Assembly (NCBI RefSeq): GCF_023715845.1
Contig: NZ_JAMBOR010000004.1
Location: 124,001 to 188,000 of the forward strand
From: Fictibacillus phosphorivorans
GTDB lineage: Bacteria > Bacillota > Bacilli > Bacillales > Fictibacillaceae
Length of the DNA: 64,000 nt
Direction: 5' to 3'
A model generated the notes under the pieces. It was not told where the DNA came from. It saw only the letters and a list, made by a program, of their open reading frames with translations, and did no database searches. Shown one piece after another: positions 1-7,665 of the stretch (its first letter is position 1; each line of letters starts with the position of its first letter). The position numbers were made by a program, and so were the translations under genes.

Positions 1-622
1 ACTTCGTCGCGCTATGGATGACAACATCACAGCCTAATTCAAGCGGACGCTGTAAATATGGCGAAGAAAATGTATTGTCCACAACAACAGGTATTCTATA
101 CTCTTTTGCGACCCTAGCCACCATCTCTAAATCCACAAGCTTCATTGTTGGATTGATTGGAGATTCTATATAAATGACAGTTGTATGATCGGTAATAGCT
201 GCTCGCAAAGAATCTTCGTTTTCCATGGAGTGAAAATCATGAGTGATATGATATTTTTCTTTCATTAACTGCAACAAACCAAACGTGCAGCCATACACGC
301 CTTCTGAACAAAGGATATGATCACCCGTTCTCGTAAGTCCAAGTAAAATGGCTGAAACAGCAGCCATACCGGATCCAAAAGCAAGGCCTTTCTCCCCTTT
401 TTCCATGGATGCTATGCGTTCTTCAAGCATCGCGACAGTAGGGTTGCTTAGCCTTGAATAAATGTACCCTTCTTGCTCACCTGCAAAGCGGCTCGCTCCT
501 GTTTCAGCCGTATCAAAAACAAACGTAGACGTCTGAAATATGGGTGGAGACAAACTTCCGTTGTGTTGCAAAGCATTATAACCTTTATGAATAACTTCCG
601 TTTCAAAGCGTTTTGTATCCAT
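1..622 (-). CDS. megL: Methionine gamma-lyase, 5' part (truncated by window edge)
   Basis: A pyridoxal-phosphate lyase of the Cys/Met metabolism family, which would split methionine (or related thiols) into methanethiol, ammonia and 2-oxobutyrate. The first 207 codons are visible; the C-terminal part lies beyond position 1. Visible motifs are YSRLSNPT (residues 55-62), VDNTF with the PLP-pyridine Asp182, and SATK, whose last residue Lys207 is the expected Schiff-base lysine at the very edge. YGCTF (110-114) carries the Cys that is characteristic of methionine gamma-lyases; cystathionine lyases and synthases normally have another residue there. ATG start at 622 follows a GGAGAAG-like site. A promoter and a cre lie directly upstream. 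It could still be a cystathionine gamma-lyase-like enzyme. Confidence 0.8.
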   Translation of the reverse strand, partial: MDTKRFETEVIHKGYNALQHNGSLSPPIFQTSTFVFDTAETGASRFAGEQEGYIYSRLSNPTVAMLEERIASMEKGEKGLAFGSGMAAVSAILLGLTRTGDHILCSEGVYGCTFGLLQLMKEKYHITHDFHSMENEDSLRAAITDHTTVIYIESPINPTMKLVDLEMVARVAKEYRIPVVVDNTFSSPYLQRPLELGCDVVIHSATK

Positions 623-652
623 TTGACTTCTCCTTTTAGGAACGTTTTAAAA

Positions 653-703
653 TGTAAGCGCTTTCTTACTCATTATCATATATGATTTAAGACTTTTTTA
701 CAA
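653..703 (-). promoter_or_regulatory. Promoter plus cre (CcpA site) for the methionine gamma-lyase gene
   Basis: On the minus strand, TTGTAA (703-698), a 17-bp spacer and TATGAT (680-675) form a sigma-A promoter with an expected start near 668. The 14-mer TGTAAGCGCTTTCT at 653-666, with the preceding A, fits the CcpA consensus WTGNAANCGNWNNCW completely. It lies at about +2 to +15, a typical position for CcpA repression. Confidence 0.7.
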
Positions 704-740
704 ATTGTCCTCTTTAATTTTTGTGATTATAAAAGCTTGG

Positions 741-770
741 TTGACACAAGGGACAAAAAAAGGATATACT
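741..770 (+). promoter_or_regulatory. Sigma-A promoter of rpsD
   Basis: TTGACA (741-746) and TATACT (765-770) are separated by 18 bp. The expected transcript start is near 777, giving a leader of about 190 nt before rpsD. Confidence 0.7.
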
Positions 771-776
771 GTTCTT

Positions 777-964
777 TGTGTAAAATAAGTAGCACTATGC
801 CCATCAATAGTTATTATTTTGTACCTTGGTTTTATATCAGGGAACACCGTGTAGCTTCATGGCTGCTGGAGTGAAAGTGTTTTTTATACAAAATAAGCTC
901 TTGAAAAGGTCATAGTCACTGTATTGTTTTAACACAAAACAAACAAGTGAAGGAGGAGTCATTC
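777..964 (+). promoter_or_regulatory. Long structured rpsD leader, probable S4 autoregulatory element
   Basis: The transcript has about 190 nt before the ATG. A nested structure is visible: GAACAC (842-847) can pair with GTGTTT near 878-883, enclosing a helix of GTAGC with GCTGC. In Bacillus, ribosomal protein S4 represses its own gene by binding the rpsD leader, so the same role is inferred here. I did not match it base by base to the known S4-leader consensus. Confidence 0.5.
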
Positions 965-1567
965 ATGGCTCGTTATACAGGTTCAACATGGAAAGTTTCC
1001 CGTCGTCTTGGAATTTCTCTAAGCGGAACTGGAAAAGAATTATCTAAGCGTCCTTACGCTCCAGGACAACATGGTCCTACTCAACGTAAGAAAATCTCTG
1101 AATATGGTTTACAACTACAAGAGAAGCAAAAGCTTCGTTTTATGTATGGTGTAAATGAGCGTCAATTCCGCCGCATTTTCAATGATGCTGGTAAGATGCC
1201 TGGTATCCATGGTGAGAACTTCATGGCTCTATTAGAAGCTCGTTTAGACAACGTTGTTTACCGCCTTGGTCTTGCTCGCACTCGTCGTGCTGCTCGTCAA
1301 TTAGTAAACCACGGTCACATCACAGTAAACGGAAAGCGTGTTGATATCGCTTCTTACCGTGTATCTGCTGGAGATGTAATCGGTGTTCGTGAAAAGTCAC
1401 GCAACCTTACAGCTATTAAAGAAGCGATCGAAGTAAACAACTTCGTACCTGACTTCTTAACGTTTGACGAAAACAAATTGGAAGGTACTTTCACTCGCTT
1501 ACCAGAGCGTTCTGAACTTCCAGCTGAGATCACAGAACAACTTATCGTTGAATACTACTCTCGTTAA
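965..1567 (+). CDS. rpsD: 30S ribosomal protein S4
   Basis: A primary rRNA-binding protein that nucleates assembly of the 30S body. The 200-residue product begins [10 protein letters not shown] and contains the S4 RNA-binding domain around residues 92-155 ([12 protein letters not shown]..., then the [15 protein letters not shown] segment). Length is the usual one for the Bacillus protein. The ATG at 965 is preceded by AGGAGG at 951-956; an in-frame ATG at 947 would add six residues before the conserved MARYTG start and lacks a ribosome site. Monocistronic: own promoter upstream and a strong terminator directly after the stop. Confidence 0.97.
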   Translation: MARYTGSTWKVSRRLGISLSGTGKELSKRPYAPGQHGPTQRKKISEYGLQLQEKQKLRFMYGVNERQFRRIFNDAGKMPGIHGENFMALLEARLDNVVYRLGLARTRRAARQLVNHGHITVNGKRVDIASYRVSAGDVIGVREKSRNLTAIKEAIEVNNFVPDFLTFDENKLEGTFTRLPERSELPAEITEQLIVEYYSR

Positions 1568-1573
1568 GAGATT

Positions 1574-1617
1574 AAAAACCCTGATCCCCTTTATTGGTTT
1601 CAGGGTTTTTCTTTTTT
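1574..1617 (+). terminator. Terminator of rpsD
   Basis: Perfect 11-bp inverted repeat AAAAACCCTGA (1574-1584) / TCAGGGTTTTT (1600-1610), followed by a T-rich run. Confidence 0.9.
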
Positions 1618-1635
1618 AATGAACAGTTCCTTAAT

Positions 1636-1684
1636 AAAAACCCTCTTAACTAACAATCAATAGTTAAGAGGGTTTAATTTTTTC
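1636..1684. terminator. Bidirectional terminator between rpsD and the aldo/keto reductase
   Basis: Perfect 15-bp inverted repeat at 1638-1652 and 1661-1675, with T-rich runs on both strands. It ends the minus-strand reductase gene and backs up the rpsD terminator. Confidence 0.8.
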
Positions 1685-2585
1685 AATCTACGTCTTTTCC
1701 CATGCACTCCTGAAGAATTTCAAACCATTGTTCACGAGTTAGCGTTATATTTGCAGCATTAATCGCTGATTGAATCCGATTCATTTTACCCGAGCCTACG
1801 ATTGGCATTACTCCTGCCGGATGAGCCAAAAGCCATGCATAAGCTACTTCATCAATGGATGCTGTACCTATTTCTCCCGCTACTTTTTCAAGAACGTTTC
1901 TTGCTCTCAAGCTTTTTTCATCTTGTTCTTTAAAGAGCTTACCGCCAGCTAATGGGGACCAAGCCATTGGTTTAATGTATTCTTTTTGGAGATAATGTAT
2001 CGTGCCGTCAAAGAATGGCTGTTCATGAAGCACGGATAATTCGATCTGGTTAGTTACTAAAGGACCGTTGAATTCTCGCTGCAGCATCTCCATCTGGCGC
2101 GGGGTAAAGTTAGAAACCCCAAAGTGTCTTACTTTTCCTTCTTCCTTTAATTGATGAAAAGCTTCAGCTGTTTCGTATGGATCCATAAAAGGATCTGGGC
2201 GGTGAATTAAAAGCACATCGATATAATCGGTATTCATCTTTTGCAAAGAATTTTCAGCCGAAGAGAGGATATGTTCTTTGCTTGTGTCATAGGACTTTAT
2301 GTTATGTTGCGGTCTGTTTTCCGATACTAGTTTGATGCCACATTTTGTAACGATCTGCATCTCTTTTCTTAACGATGGTTTTAATGCAAGTGCTTGTCCG
2401 AAGATTTCTTCACACATATAGTTCCCATAAATATCTGCATGATCAAATGTCGTAATTCCTGCGTCGATACATTGCTCCATAAGATACAGTAATTCTTCTG
2501 ATGATAGATTCCATTCAGCTAATCGCCAATGACCATGAATGATCTGTGAGAAAGAAAGATCTTCTTCCAGTTGAATTCTTTTCAT
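1683..2585 (-). CDS. Aldo/keto reductase, YdhF-like
   Basis: An NAD(P)H-dependent oxidoreductase of the aldo/keto reductase superfamily, 300 residues, cytosolic. The catalytic tetrad is readable: Asp48 and Tyr53 in FDHADIYGNY, Lys81 in VTKCGI and His128 in LLIHRPDP. The C-terminal NADPH-binding loop is represented by PIVGSGKMNRIQ. Overall it resembles Escherichia coli YdhF (HWRL...W near the N-terminus, KVRHFGVSNFTPRQ, PMAWSPLAGGKLF). The physiological substrate is unknown. ATG at 2585 has GAGGATG upstream. It is a single gene between rpsD and tyrS, with its own terminator. Confidence 0.9.
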   Translation of the reverse strand: MKRIQLEEDLSFSQIIHGHWRLAEWNLSSEELLYLMEQCIDAGITTFDHADIYGNYMCEEIFGQALALKPSLRKEMQIVTKCGIKLVSENRPQHNIKSYDTSKEHILSSAENSLQKMNTDYIDVLLIHRPDPFMDPYETAEAFHQLKEEGKVRHFGVSNFTPRQMEMLQREFNGPLVTNQIELSVLHEQPFFDGTIHYLQKEYIKPMAWSPLAGGKLFKEQDEKSLRARNVLEKVAGEIGTASIDEVAYAWLLAHPAGVMPIVGSGKMNRIQSAINAANITLTREQWFEILQECMGKDVD

Positions 2586-2649
2586 AGCTGCACATCCTCT
2601 TTTGTATATAGAGAAGAACCCTAATGGATAAGGGTTCTTCCTATTAGTT

Positions 2650-3909
2650 TTAGTATCTGATTAATGTGTACTTCTTCTTCCCTCTTCTAATGATGACAAA
2701 ACGATTTTCAATTCTGTCTTTCGCATCGATTGTGTAAGAGGTCTCTTGTACCTTTTCACCGTTTACAGAAATAGCACCGTTCGTTACGTCTTCTCTTGCT
2801 TGACGTTTAGATGGAGAAATTTTTGCTTCCACTAATAGATCTACGATATTCATATCATCCTGGTTCTCTACAGTAAACGATGGAACATCTTTAAATCCTT
2901 GTTCGATTTCACTTGCAGTGAGTTCACTAAGATTGCCGCTGAATAATGCTTCGGTAATTTTTACTGCTTGATGGTAAGCTTCTTCCCCATGTACAAGGAT
3001 GGTTACTTCACGTGCCAATGCTTTTTGTGCTTCACGCTTTTCAGGAGCTTGAGCTAACGATTTTTCAAGTTCTGCAATTTGATCCTGAGATAAGAATGTA
3101 AAGTATTTCAGCCAGTTAATAACGTCAGCATCAGCAGCATTCACCCAGAATTGGTAGAACTCATAAGGTGTCGTTTTTTCAGCATCTAACCAAATTGTAC
3201 CTGAAGCTGTTTTCCCAAACTTCGCACCATCGGCTTTCGTAATCAAAGGAATCGTTAGTCCATAAGCCTTTTCTTCTTCACCCGATTTTCTGATTAATTC
3301 CATTCCGGCAGTAATGTTCCCCCATTGGTCGCTTCCACCGATCTGCAGCTTAAGACCTTCTTTTTGGTAAAGGTTTAAGAAGTCATAGGATTGCAGGATC
3401 ATGTATGAAAACTCCGTAAAGGAAATACCTCCCTCTAAACGTGAATCTACAGACTCTTTTGCAAGCATGTAGTTAATAGAAAAGTTCTTCCCTACATCTC
3501 GCAAGAATTCGATCATAGTCAATTCGCTAAGCCAATCATAGTTATTCACTGTTTTTGCGGGATTACCTTCTCTTTCGAAATCAAGAAGTCGAGAAAGCTG
3601 GTTTTTGATCTTTTCTGTCCATTGAACAACGATTTCAGCTTCGTTTAATGTTCGTTCTGTTTGTCTTCCACTTGGATCACCGATCAGCCCCGTTCCGCCG
3701 CCAACTAGAGCAAATGGCTGATGCCCCGCTTCTTGAAATCTTCTTAATGTAAGAATGGGCAGTAAGTTACCAATATGAAGACTATCCGCTGTAGGGTCAA
3801 ACCCGCAGTAAAGTTTAACTTTCCCGCTCTCAAGTTCTTTTTCTAATCCTTCACGATCTGTAACCTGATTAAGCAGACCTCTAAATTCTAAGTCTTTTAA
3901 AATGTTCAT
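2650..3909 (-). CDS. tyrS: Tyrosyl-tRNA synthetase
   Basis: Charges tRNA-Tyr with tyrosine. The 419-residue protein has the class I signature HIGN (residues about 46-49), the substrate-pocket segment QIGGSDQWGN, the KFGKT version of the KMSKS loop, and a C-terminal S4-like RNA-binding domain (KISPSKRQAREDV...GAISVNGEKV). Length and motifs are those of the Bacillus TyrS. The ATG at 3909 follows GAAAGGAAAG. Expression is controlled by the T-box leader immediately upstream, so transcription should read through only when uncharged tRNA-Tyr accumulates. It converges on rpsD, as in B. subtilis. Confidence 0.97.
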   Translation of the reverse strand: MNILKDLEFRGLLNQVTDREGLEKELESGKVKLYCGFDPTADSLHIGNLLPILTLRRFQEAGHQPFALVGGGTGLIGDPSGRQTERTLNEAEIVVQWTEKIKNQLSRLLDFEREGNPAKTVNNYDWLSELTMIEFLRDVGKNFSINYMLAKESVDSRLEGGISFTEFSYMILQSYDFLNLYQKEGLKLQIGGSDQWGNITAGMELIRKSGEEEKAYGLTIPLITKADGAKFGKTASGTIWLDAEKTTPYEFYQFWVNAADADVINWLKYFTFLSQDQIAELEKSLAQAPEKREAQKALAREVTILVHGEEAYHQAVKITEALFSGNLSELTASEIEQGFKDVPSFTVENQDDMNIVDLLVEAKISPSKRQAREDVTNGAISVNGEKVQETSYTIDAKDRIENRFVIIRRGKKKYTLIRY

Positions 3910-3941
3910 CTTTTTCTTTCCTTTCTCTTTTTAATGGCAAT

Positions 3942-4199
3942 AAAAAAAGTCCCTTTCAAATTGAAAGGGACGTGATTACAATCTCGCGGTACCACCCTAA
4001 TTAAAAGCTCGATAAAAAAGCTTTTCACTTCATTTCATAACGGTTTCTATCCGTTCCTTGCTACTAGTCCGTTCACAAGGAAAGCTCCAGGAGGTAATTC
4101 ACAAACTGCCTTTGTACTGGTTTGCATCAACCACCAGCTTTCTGAAACAGGGAGACATCTGCTACTCATTCCTATCTTAGCTATTTCATATTCTTGTTC
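3942..4199 (-). promoter_or_regulatory. T-box riboswitch leader of tyrS
   Basis: The conserved T-box word AGGGTGGTACCGCG lies on the minus strand at 3998-3985. It is followed by a terminator hairpin, GTCCCTTTCAA paired with its complement at 3949-3971, and a T run. Upstream are the stem I distal-loop signature (CTGGTGG, then GCAAACCAG) and AGTA. A TAC triplet at 4096-4094 lies where a tyrosine specifier would be expected, but I could not prove the exact specifier register. Confidence 0.92.
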
Positions 4200-4204
4200 A
4201 TTTA

Positions 4205-4234
4205 TTTTTACCATATGGACGAAATTCATGTCAA
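4205..4234 (-). promoter_or_regulatory. Promoter of the tyrS T-box transcript
   Basis: Minus strand TTGACA (4234-4229), an 18-bp spacer and TAAAAA (4210-4205). The -35 is perfect and the -10 weak. The expected start is near 4198, just before the T-box stem I. Confidence 0.5.
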
Positions 4235-4311
4235 TCTTATACTTCCAAAAAAACTGCCCATTTCTACAATTCGACCGTATGTTATACTTATGCACAGGGG
4301 GGGAATACCAA

Positions 4312-7164
4312 ATGATGTCTCATTTTGATGAACTTAAACAAAAATGGGAGAAATTTGTCCACTTTTTGAATGAAAAAGGGATCATTCGAACAGCGCGTAT
4401 TACATATAACGTTACATGGAACATGTTCTTGATCGTTGCCGTTCTTGTTATCTTAGGTGGTGTTTTCGCTGCTGGAGTTGGTGCAGGTTTCTTTGCCTCA
4501 CTTGTGAAGGATGAGCCCGTTCGTGCTTACTCTGCTATGAAAGAAGACATCTACAACTATGAAGAGACAAGCACAGTTTACTTTGATAATGATCAATACA
4601 TGGGTAAACTTCAATCGGACTTGGACAGACAAGAAGTTAAGTTAGAAGACGTTTCTCCATTCGTAATTAAAGCAATCATCTCTACAGAAGATCAATATTT
4701 TTATGAACATAATGGTATAGTGCCTAAAGCGATCATGCGTGCCATGTATGAAGAATTTTCAGGCGCACAAATCGTAACAGGCGGAAGTACACTTACACAG
4801 CAGTTAATAAAAAATCAGATCCTTACAAATGAAGTTTCATTTGATAGAAAAGCAAAAGAGATTCTTCTAGCGATGCGACTTGAAAAAGTCTTAAAGAAAA
4901 ATGAGATTTTAGAAGCTTATCTCAATATCGTACCTTATGGCCGTAATTCTTCAGGACGAAACGTTGCAGGAATTCAGGCAGCATCAGAAGGAATTTTTGG
5001 TGTAGAGGCATCCAAGCTTAATCTGGCACAAGCCGCTTACATTGCAGGGCTTCCAAAGAACCCGTTCGTGTACACGCCATTCACGAATGGCGGAGAACCT
5101 AAAGAAGACATCTCCGCAGGATTAAAGCGAATGAAGACTGTACTGAGCCGAATGCTATCAGCCGGAACGATTACACAAGCCGAATACGATGAAGCAATCA
5201 AATATGACGTTAAGAAAAATCTAACAACGAAAAAACAATCTTCTTTTGAAAAGTATCCGTTTTTAACTGTAGAAGTCCAAAGACGTACAGTGGAAGTTCT
5301 CACAAAGCTTGAAGCTGAAAAAGATGGTAAAAAAGTAGAAGAATTAAGCCCTGAGGAATTAAAAGAGTATAAAGACAATGCACGTACACAAATCAGGCAA
5401 AAAGGCATTAAAATTCATACCACGATCAATCAAAAGATCTATGATGACATGCAGCAGGTTGTGAAGAATAACAATTTATTTGGACCGGATAATCACTATG
5501 TCTACAATAGTAAAGGTCAGAGAATTAAACTTGAAAAACCACAGCCTGAGGAAGTCGGAGCAACATTAATCGATAATAAGACAGGGAAGATTATCAGTTT
5601 TGTAGGCGGTCGTGATTTTAACCGAGAACAAACCAATCATGCAACAAGAGCGCCTAGACAAAACGGCTCAACCATGAAGCCTTTACTCGCATACTCTTAT
5701 GCGGTTGAGACTGGGAAAGTCCAACCGGGTACAATTGTTCCTGACACTCCAATTAACATTAATGGATGGAAGCCAAATAATTATGATAAAGGTTTTGATG
5801 GCCTGGTTTCGGTTCGTCACTCACTTAAGAAATCTAGAAATATTCCTGCTATCCGATCTTATCAAAGAGTAGATCATGAGAAAGCTACCGAAAAGCTGAT
5901 TCAAATGGGCGTTACTACTCTCACTAAAGGTGATAGAACCCAACCCGCAATGGCGTTAGGTGCTCTTGATGTTGGGATTACGGTAGAAGAAAATGTAAAT
6001 GCTTTTTCTACATTTGCAAATGGCGGAAAATTTGTTGATGCGTATATGATTGATCGAATTGAAACAAATGACGGTGAAGTGATCTATCAGCACAAAAGTG
6101 AACCGAAACAAGTTTATAGCCCACAGACATCCTATCTAATGATTGATATGATGAGAGATGTGCTTGCTTCTGGTACTGCAGCGGGGGTTCCTCGAAAACT
6201 TGCATTCCAGTCTGATTGGGCAGGTAAAACAGGAACGACTAATGAAGATAAAGATTCTTGGTTTGTAGCCTCTAATCCGAACGTTACATTTGGCGTCTGG
6301 ATCGGTTATGATACTCCTGCTGATTTAGCTGGAAATACCGGACAAAGAAATCAGACAATATGGGCTCAGCTTATTAATGTAGCTCATAAACATGCTCCAC
6401 AGTTAATAGATCCTGAACAAAGATTTGCGATGCCATCAGGAATCGTACGCCGGGAGATCTGTGGAATCTCTGGTAAACTACCATCTGATTTTTGCCGCAG
6501 TGCAGGTCTTGTAACGACTGATTTATTTAACGCAAAGTTCACGCCTAAAGACGTGGATGATACGTTAACAAAAGGCCGTTACGTAGTTGTCGGCGACTCC
6601 AAATACAAAGCATTGCCAACAACACCTGAAGAATTCACTAAAGAAGGTGTGCTTATTAAAGAAGAGTTCTTAAAAGAGCTCGGATTAGAATCGTTGAATA
6701 AGCTCACACAAAAAATAGATCTCTTGAACAACATCGTTCCTGAAAAAGTGTTAAAAGACAATGGAAAAGCTCCTTCACCTGTTGCAGGAACGAAAATGAC
6801 TAATGGTGTGTTAACGTGGTCCAAACATGGTGAGAATGATGTGATCGGCTACCGAATCTATTATTCTACCGATGGGAAGTCCTTTAAGAAGATAGGATCT
6901 GTTACATCAGATAAGACTTCTGCAAAAGTTCCTAATGGGGTCGTCTATGTAACGGCTGTTGATATTACTGGAAAAGAATCAGCTGCTCAAACAAAGGTTA
7001 CGGTCGGCGAAAAGAAACCACCGGCTAAGCCAGGGACACCTGGTACACCACCACCTCCTCCTGGAGATGGAGATAAACCAGACAAACCACAGGATCCTCC
7101 ACCGCCACCTACCGATCCTACTGATCCAGGCACAGGAGATCCTCCTCCAGTAACAACGCAATAA
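4312..7164 (+). CDS. Class A penicillin-binding protein (transglycosylase/transpeptidase) with FN3-like and Pro/Gly-rich tail
   Basis: Bifunctional peptidoglycan synthase anchored in the membrane; 950 residues. One membrane segment spans about residues 37-62. The GT51 glycosyltransferase domain follows, with TEDQYFYEHNG (catalytic Glu126), GGSTLTQQ (157-164) and YLNIVPYG. The transpeptidase domain has STMK (catalytic Ser453, Lys456), SRN (508-510) and KTGTT (639-643). An FN3-like domain (about 822-898) precedes a Pro/Gly/Asp-rich tail of about 50 residues. Start: ATG at 4312 has GGGGGGG at 4297-4303; the in-frame ATG at 4228 would prepend 28 residues and has no ribosome site. It is transcribed away from tyrS and closes with its own terminator. 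Confidence 0.95.
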   Translation: MMSHFDELKQKWEKFVHFLNEKGIIRTARITYNVTWNMFLIVAVLVILGGVFAAGVGAGFFASLVKDEPVRAYSAMKEDIYNYEETSTVYFDNDQYMGKLQSDLDRQEVKLEDVSPFVIKAIISTEDQYFYEHNGIVPKAIMRAMYEEFSGAQIVTGGSTLTQQLIKNQILTNEVSFDRKAKEILLAMRLEKVLKKNEILEAYLNIVPYGRNSSGRNVAGIQAASEGIFGVEASKLNLAQAAYIAGLPKNPFVYTPFTNGGEPKEDISAGLKRMKTVLSRMLSAGTITQAEYDEAIKYDVKKNLTTKKQSSFEKYPFLTVEVQRRTVEVLTKLEAEKDGKKVEELSPEELKEYKDNARTQIRQKGIKIHTTINQKIYDDMQQVVKNNNLFGPDNHYVYNSKGQRIKLEKPQPEEVGATLIDNKTGKIISFVGGRDFNREQTNHATRAPRQNGSTMKPLLAYSYAVETGKVQPGTIVPDTPININGWKPNNYDKGFDGLVSVRHSLKKSRNIPAIRSYQRVDHEKATEKLIQMGVTTLTKGDRTQPAMALGALDVGITVEENVNAFSTFANGGKFVDAYMIDRIETNDGEVIYQHKSEPKQVYSPQTSYLMIDMMRDVLASGTAAGVPRKLAFQSDWAGKTGTTNEDKDSWFVASNPNVTFGVWIGYDTPADLAGNTGQRNQTIWAQLINVAHKHAPQLIDPEQRFAMPSGIVRREICGISGKLPSDFCRSAGLVTTDLFNAKFTPKDVDDTLTKGRYVVVGDSKYKALPTTPEEFTKEGVLIKEEFLKELGLESLNKLTQKIDLLNNIVPEKVLKDNGKAPSPVAGTKMTNGVLTWSKHGENDVIGYRIYYSTDGKSFKKIGSVTSDKTSAKVPNGVVYVTAVDITGKESAAQTKVTVGEKKPPAKPGTPGTPPPPPGDGDKPDKPQDPPPPPTDPTDPGTGDPPPVTTQ

Positions 7165-7179
7165 AAGCGAACAATCAAC

Positions 7180-7232
7180 TAAAGAGGCTGACTTAAAAGT
7201 GTAGAGACTTTTAAGTTTAAGCCTCTTTTTTA
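7180..7232 (+). terminator. Terminator of the class A PBP gene
   Basis: Long inverted repeat: AAAGAGGCTGACTTAAAAGT near 7180-7199 pairs imperfectly with ACTTTTAAGTTTAAGCCTCT, followed by six or more T residues. Confidence 0.85.
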
Positions 7233-7343
7233 TAATAAAATAAAAAGGATGTATTGATCAGATCAGGTACTAACCTTGTAATTTGCTAAGAAAATAACGC
7301 ATATAACGCTATTTCTAGAAATAAGTAAGACTCGAACAGCAAG

Positions 7344-7470
7344 TTTGCGCAAAAATCGACTCATTCTGCGCGAAGATCAGGAATTTTGCGCGTAGCTTGG
7401 CTTGGCAATTCTGCGTGGTACTCGAAGATTTTGCGCGAAACAAGGGTAATCTTGCGCGAACGTATAACAG
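7344..7470. repeat. Six-unit helically phased intergenic array, core TGCGCGAA
   Basis: Six units begin at 7344, 7364, 7384, 7409, 7429 and 7450. Each starts with TT(T/C)TGCGCG or a close variant; unit 4 has TGCGTGG. Spacings are 20, 20, 25, 20 and 21 bp, close to two turns of B-DNA. The rest of each unit is not conserved. The array lies between the PBP terminator and the acsA terminators, in the 501-bp gap at 7165-7665. Function unknown. Confidence 0.75.
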
Positions 7471-7509
7471 AATAAAAGAACACGTACTGTGAAAGATCTT
7501 TTTAGATTA

Positions 7510-7536
7510 AAAAAGAAGGCTGACGTTAGTCAGCCC
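7510..7536 (-). terminator. Second, downstream terminator for acsA
   Basis: GGCTGAC (7518-7524) / GTCAGCC (7529-7535) with a four-base loop. Read on the minus strand it is followed by TTCTTTTTT, so it can stop transcripts leaving acsA. Confidence 0.7.
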
Positions 7537-7586
7537 ACCTATTATAAGAAGTATTTACTTCCATTTCTAAACTCATTGGATAAGTT

Positions 7587-7650
7587 TAAAAAAATGAGGA
7601 GCTGACCCGAAAGGACATGTAACTTGTCCTTTAGAGTTAGCCCCCTTTTT
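7587..7650. terminator. Bidirectional terminator 3' of acsA
   Basis: Long stem of about 20 bp with small internal mismatches: 7596-7616 pairs with 7625-7644. On the minus strand a run of seven T follows; on the plus strand a C/T tract follows. Confidence 0.8.
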
Positions 7651-7665
7651 ACTATCTTCTTTCTT

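Noticed and set aside
4047-4295. 82-codon ORF on the minus strand upstream of tyrS
   Set aside because: It lies entirely within the T-box leader and promoter region; no ribosome site, and the bases are explained by RNA structure.
6959-7178. Several 60-65-codon ORFs on both strands at the PBP 3' end
   Set aside because: They are shadows of the Pro/Gly-rich tail (repeated CCA/CCT codons) of the real gene.
7344-7470. CRISPR or replication-origin iterons
   Set aside because: No conserved repeat longer than about 9 bp, no rep or cas gene, and a chromosomal core-gene setting.
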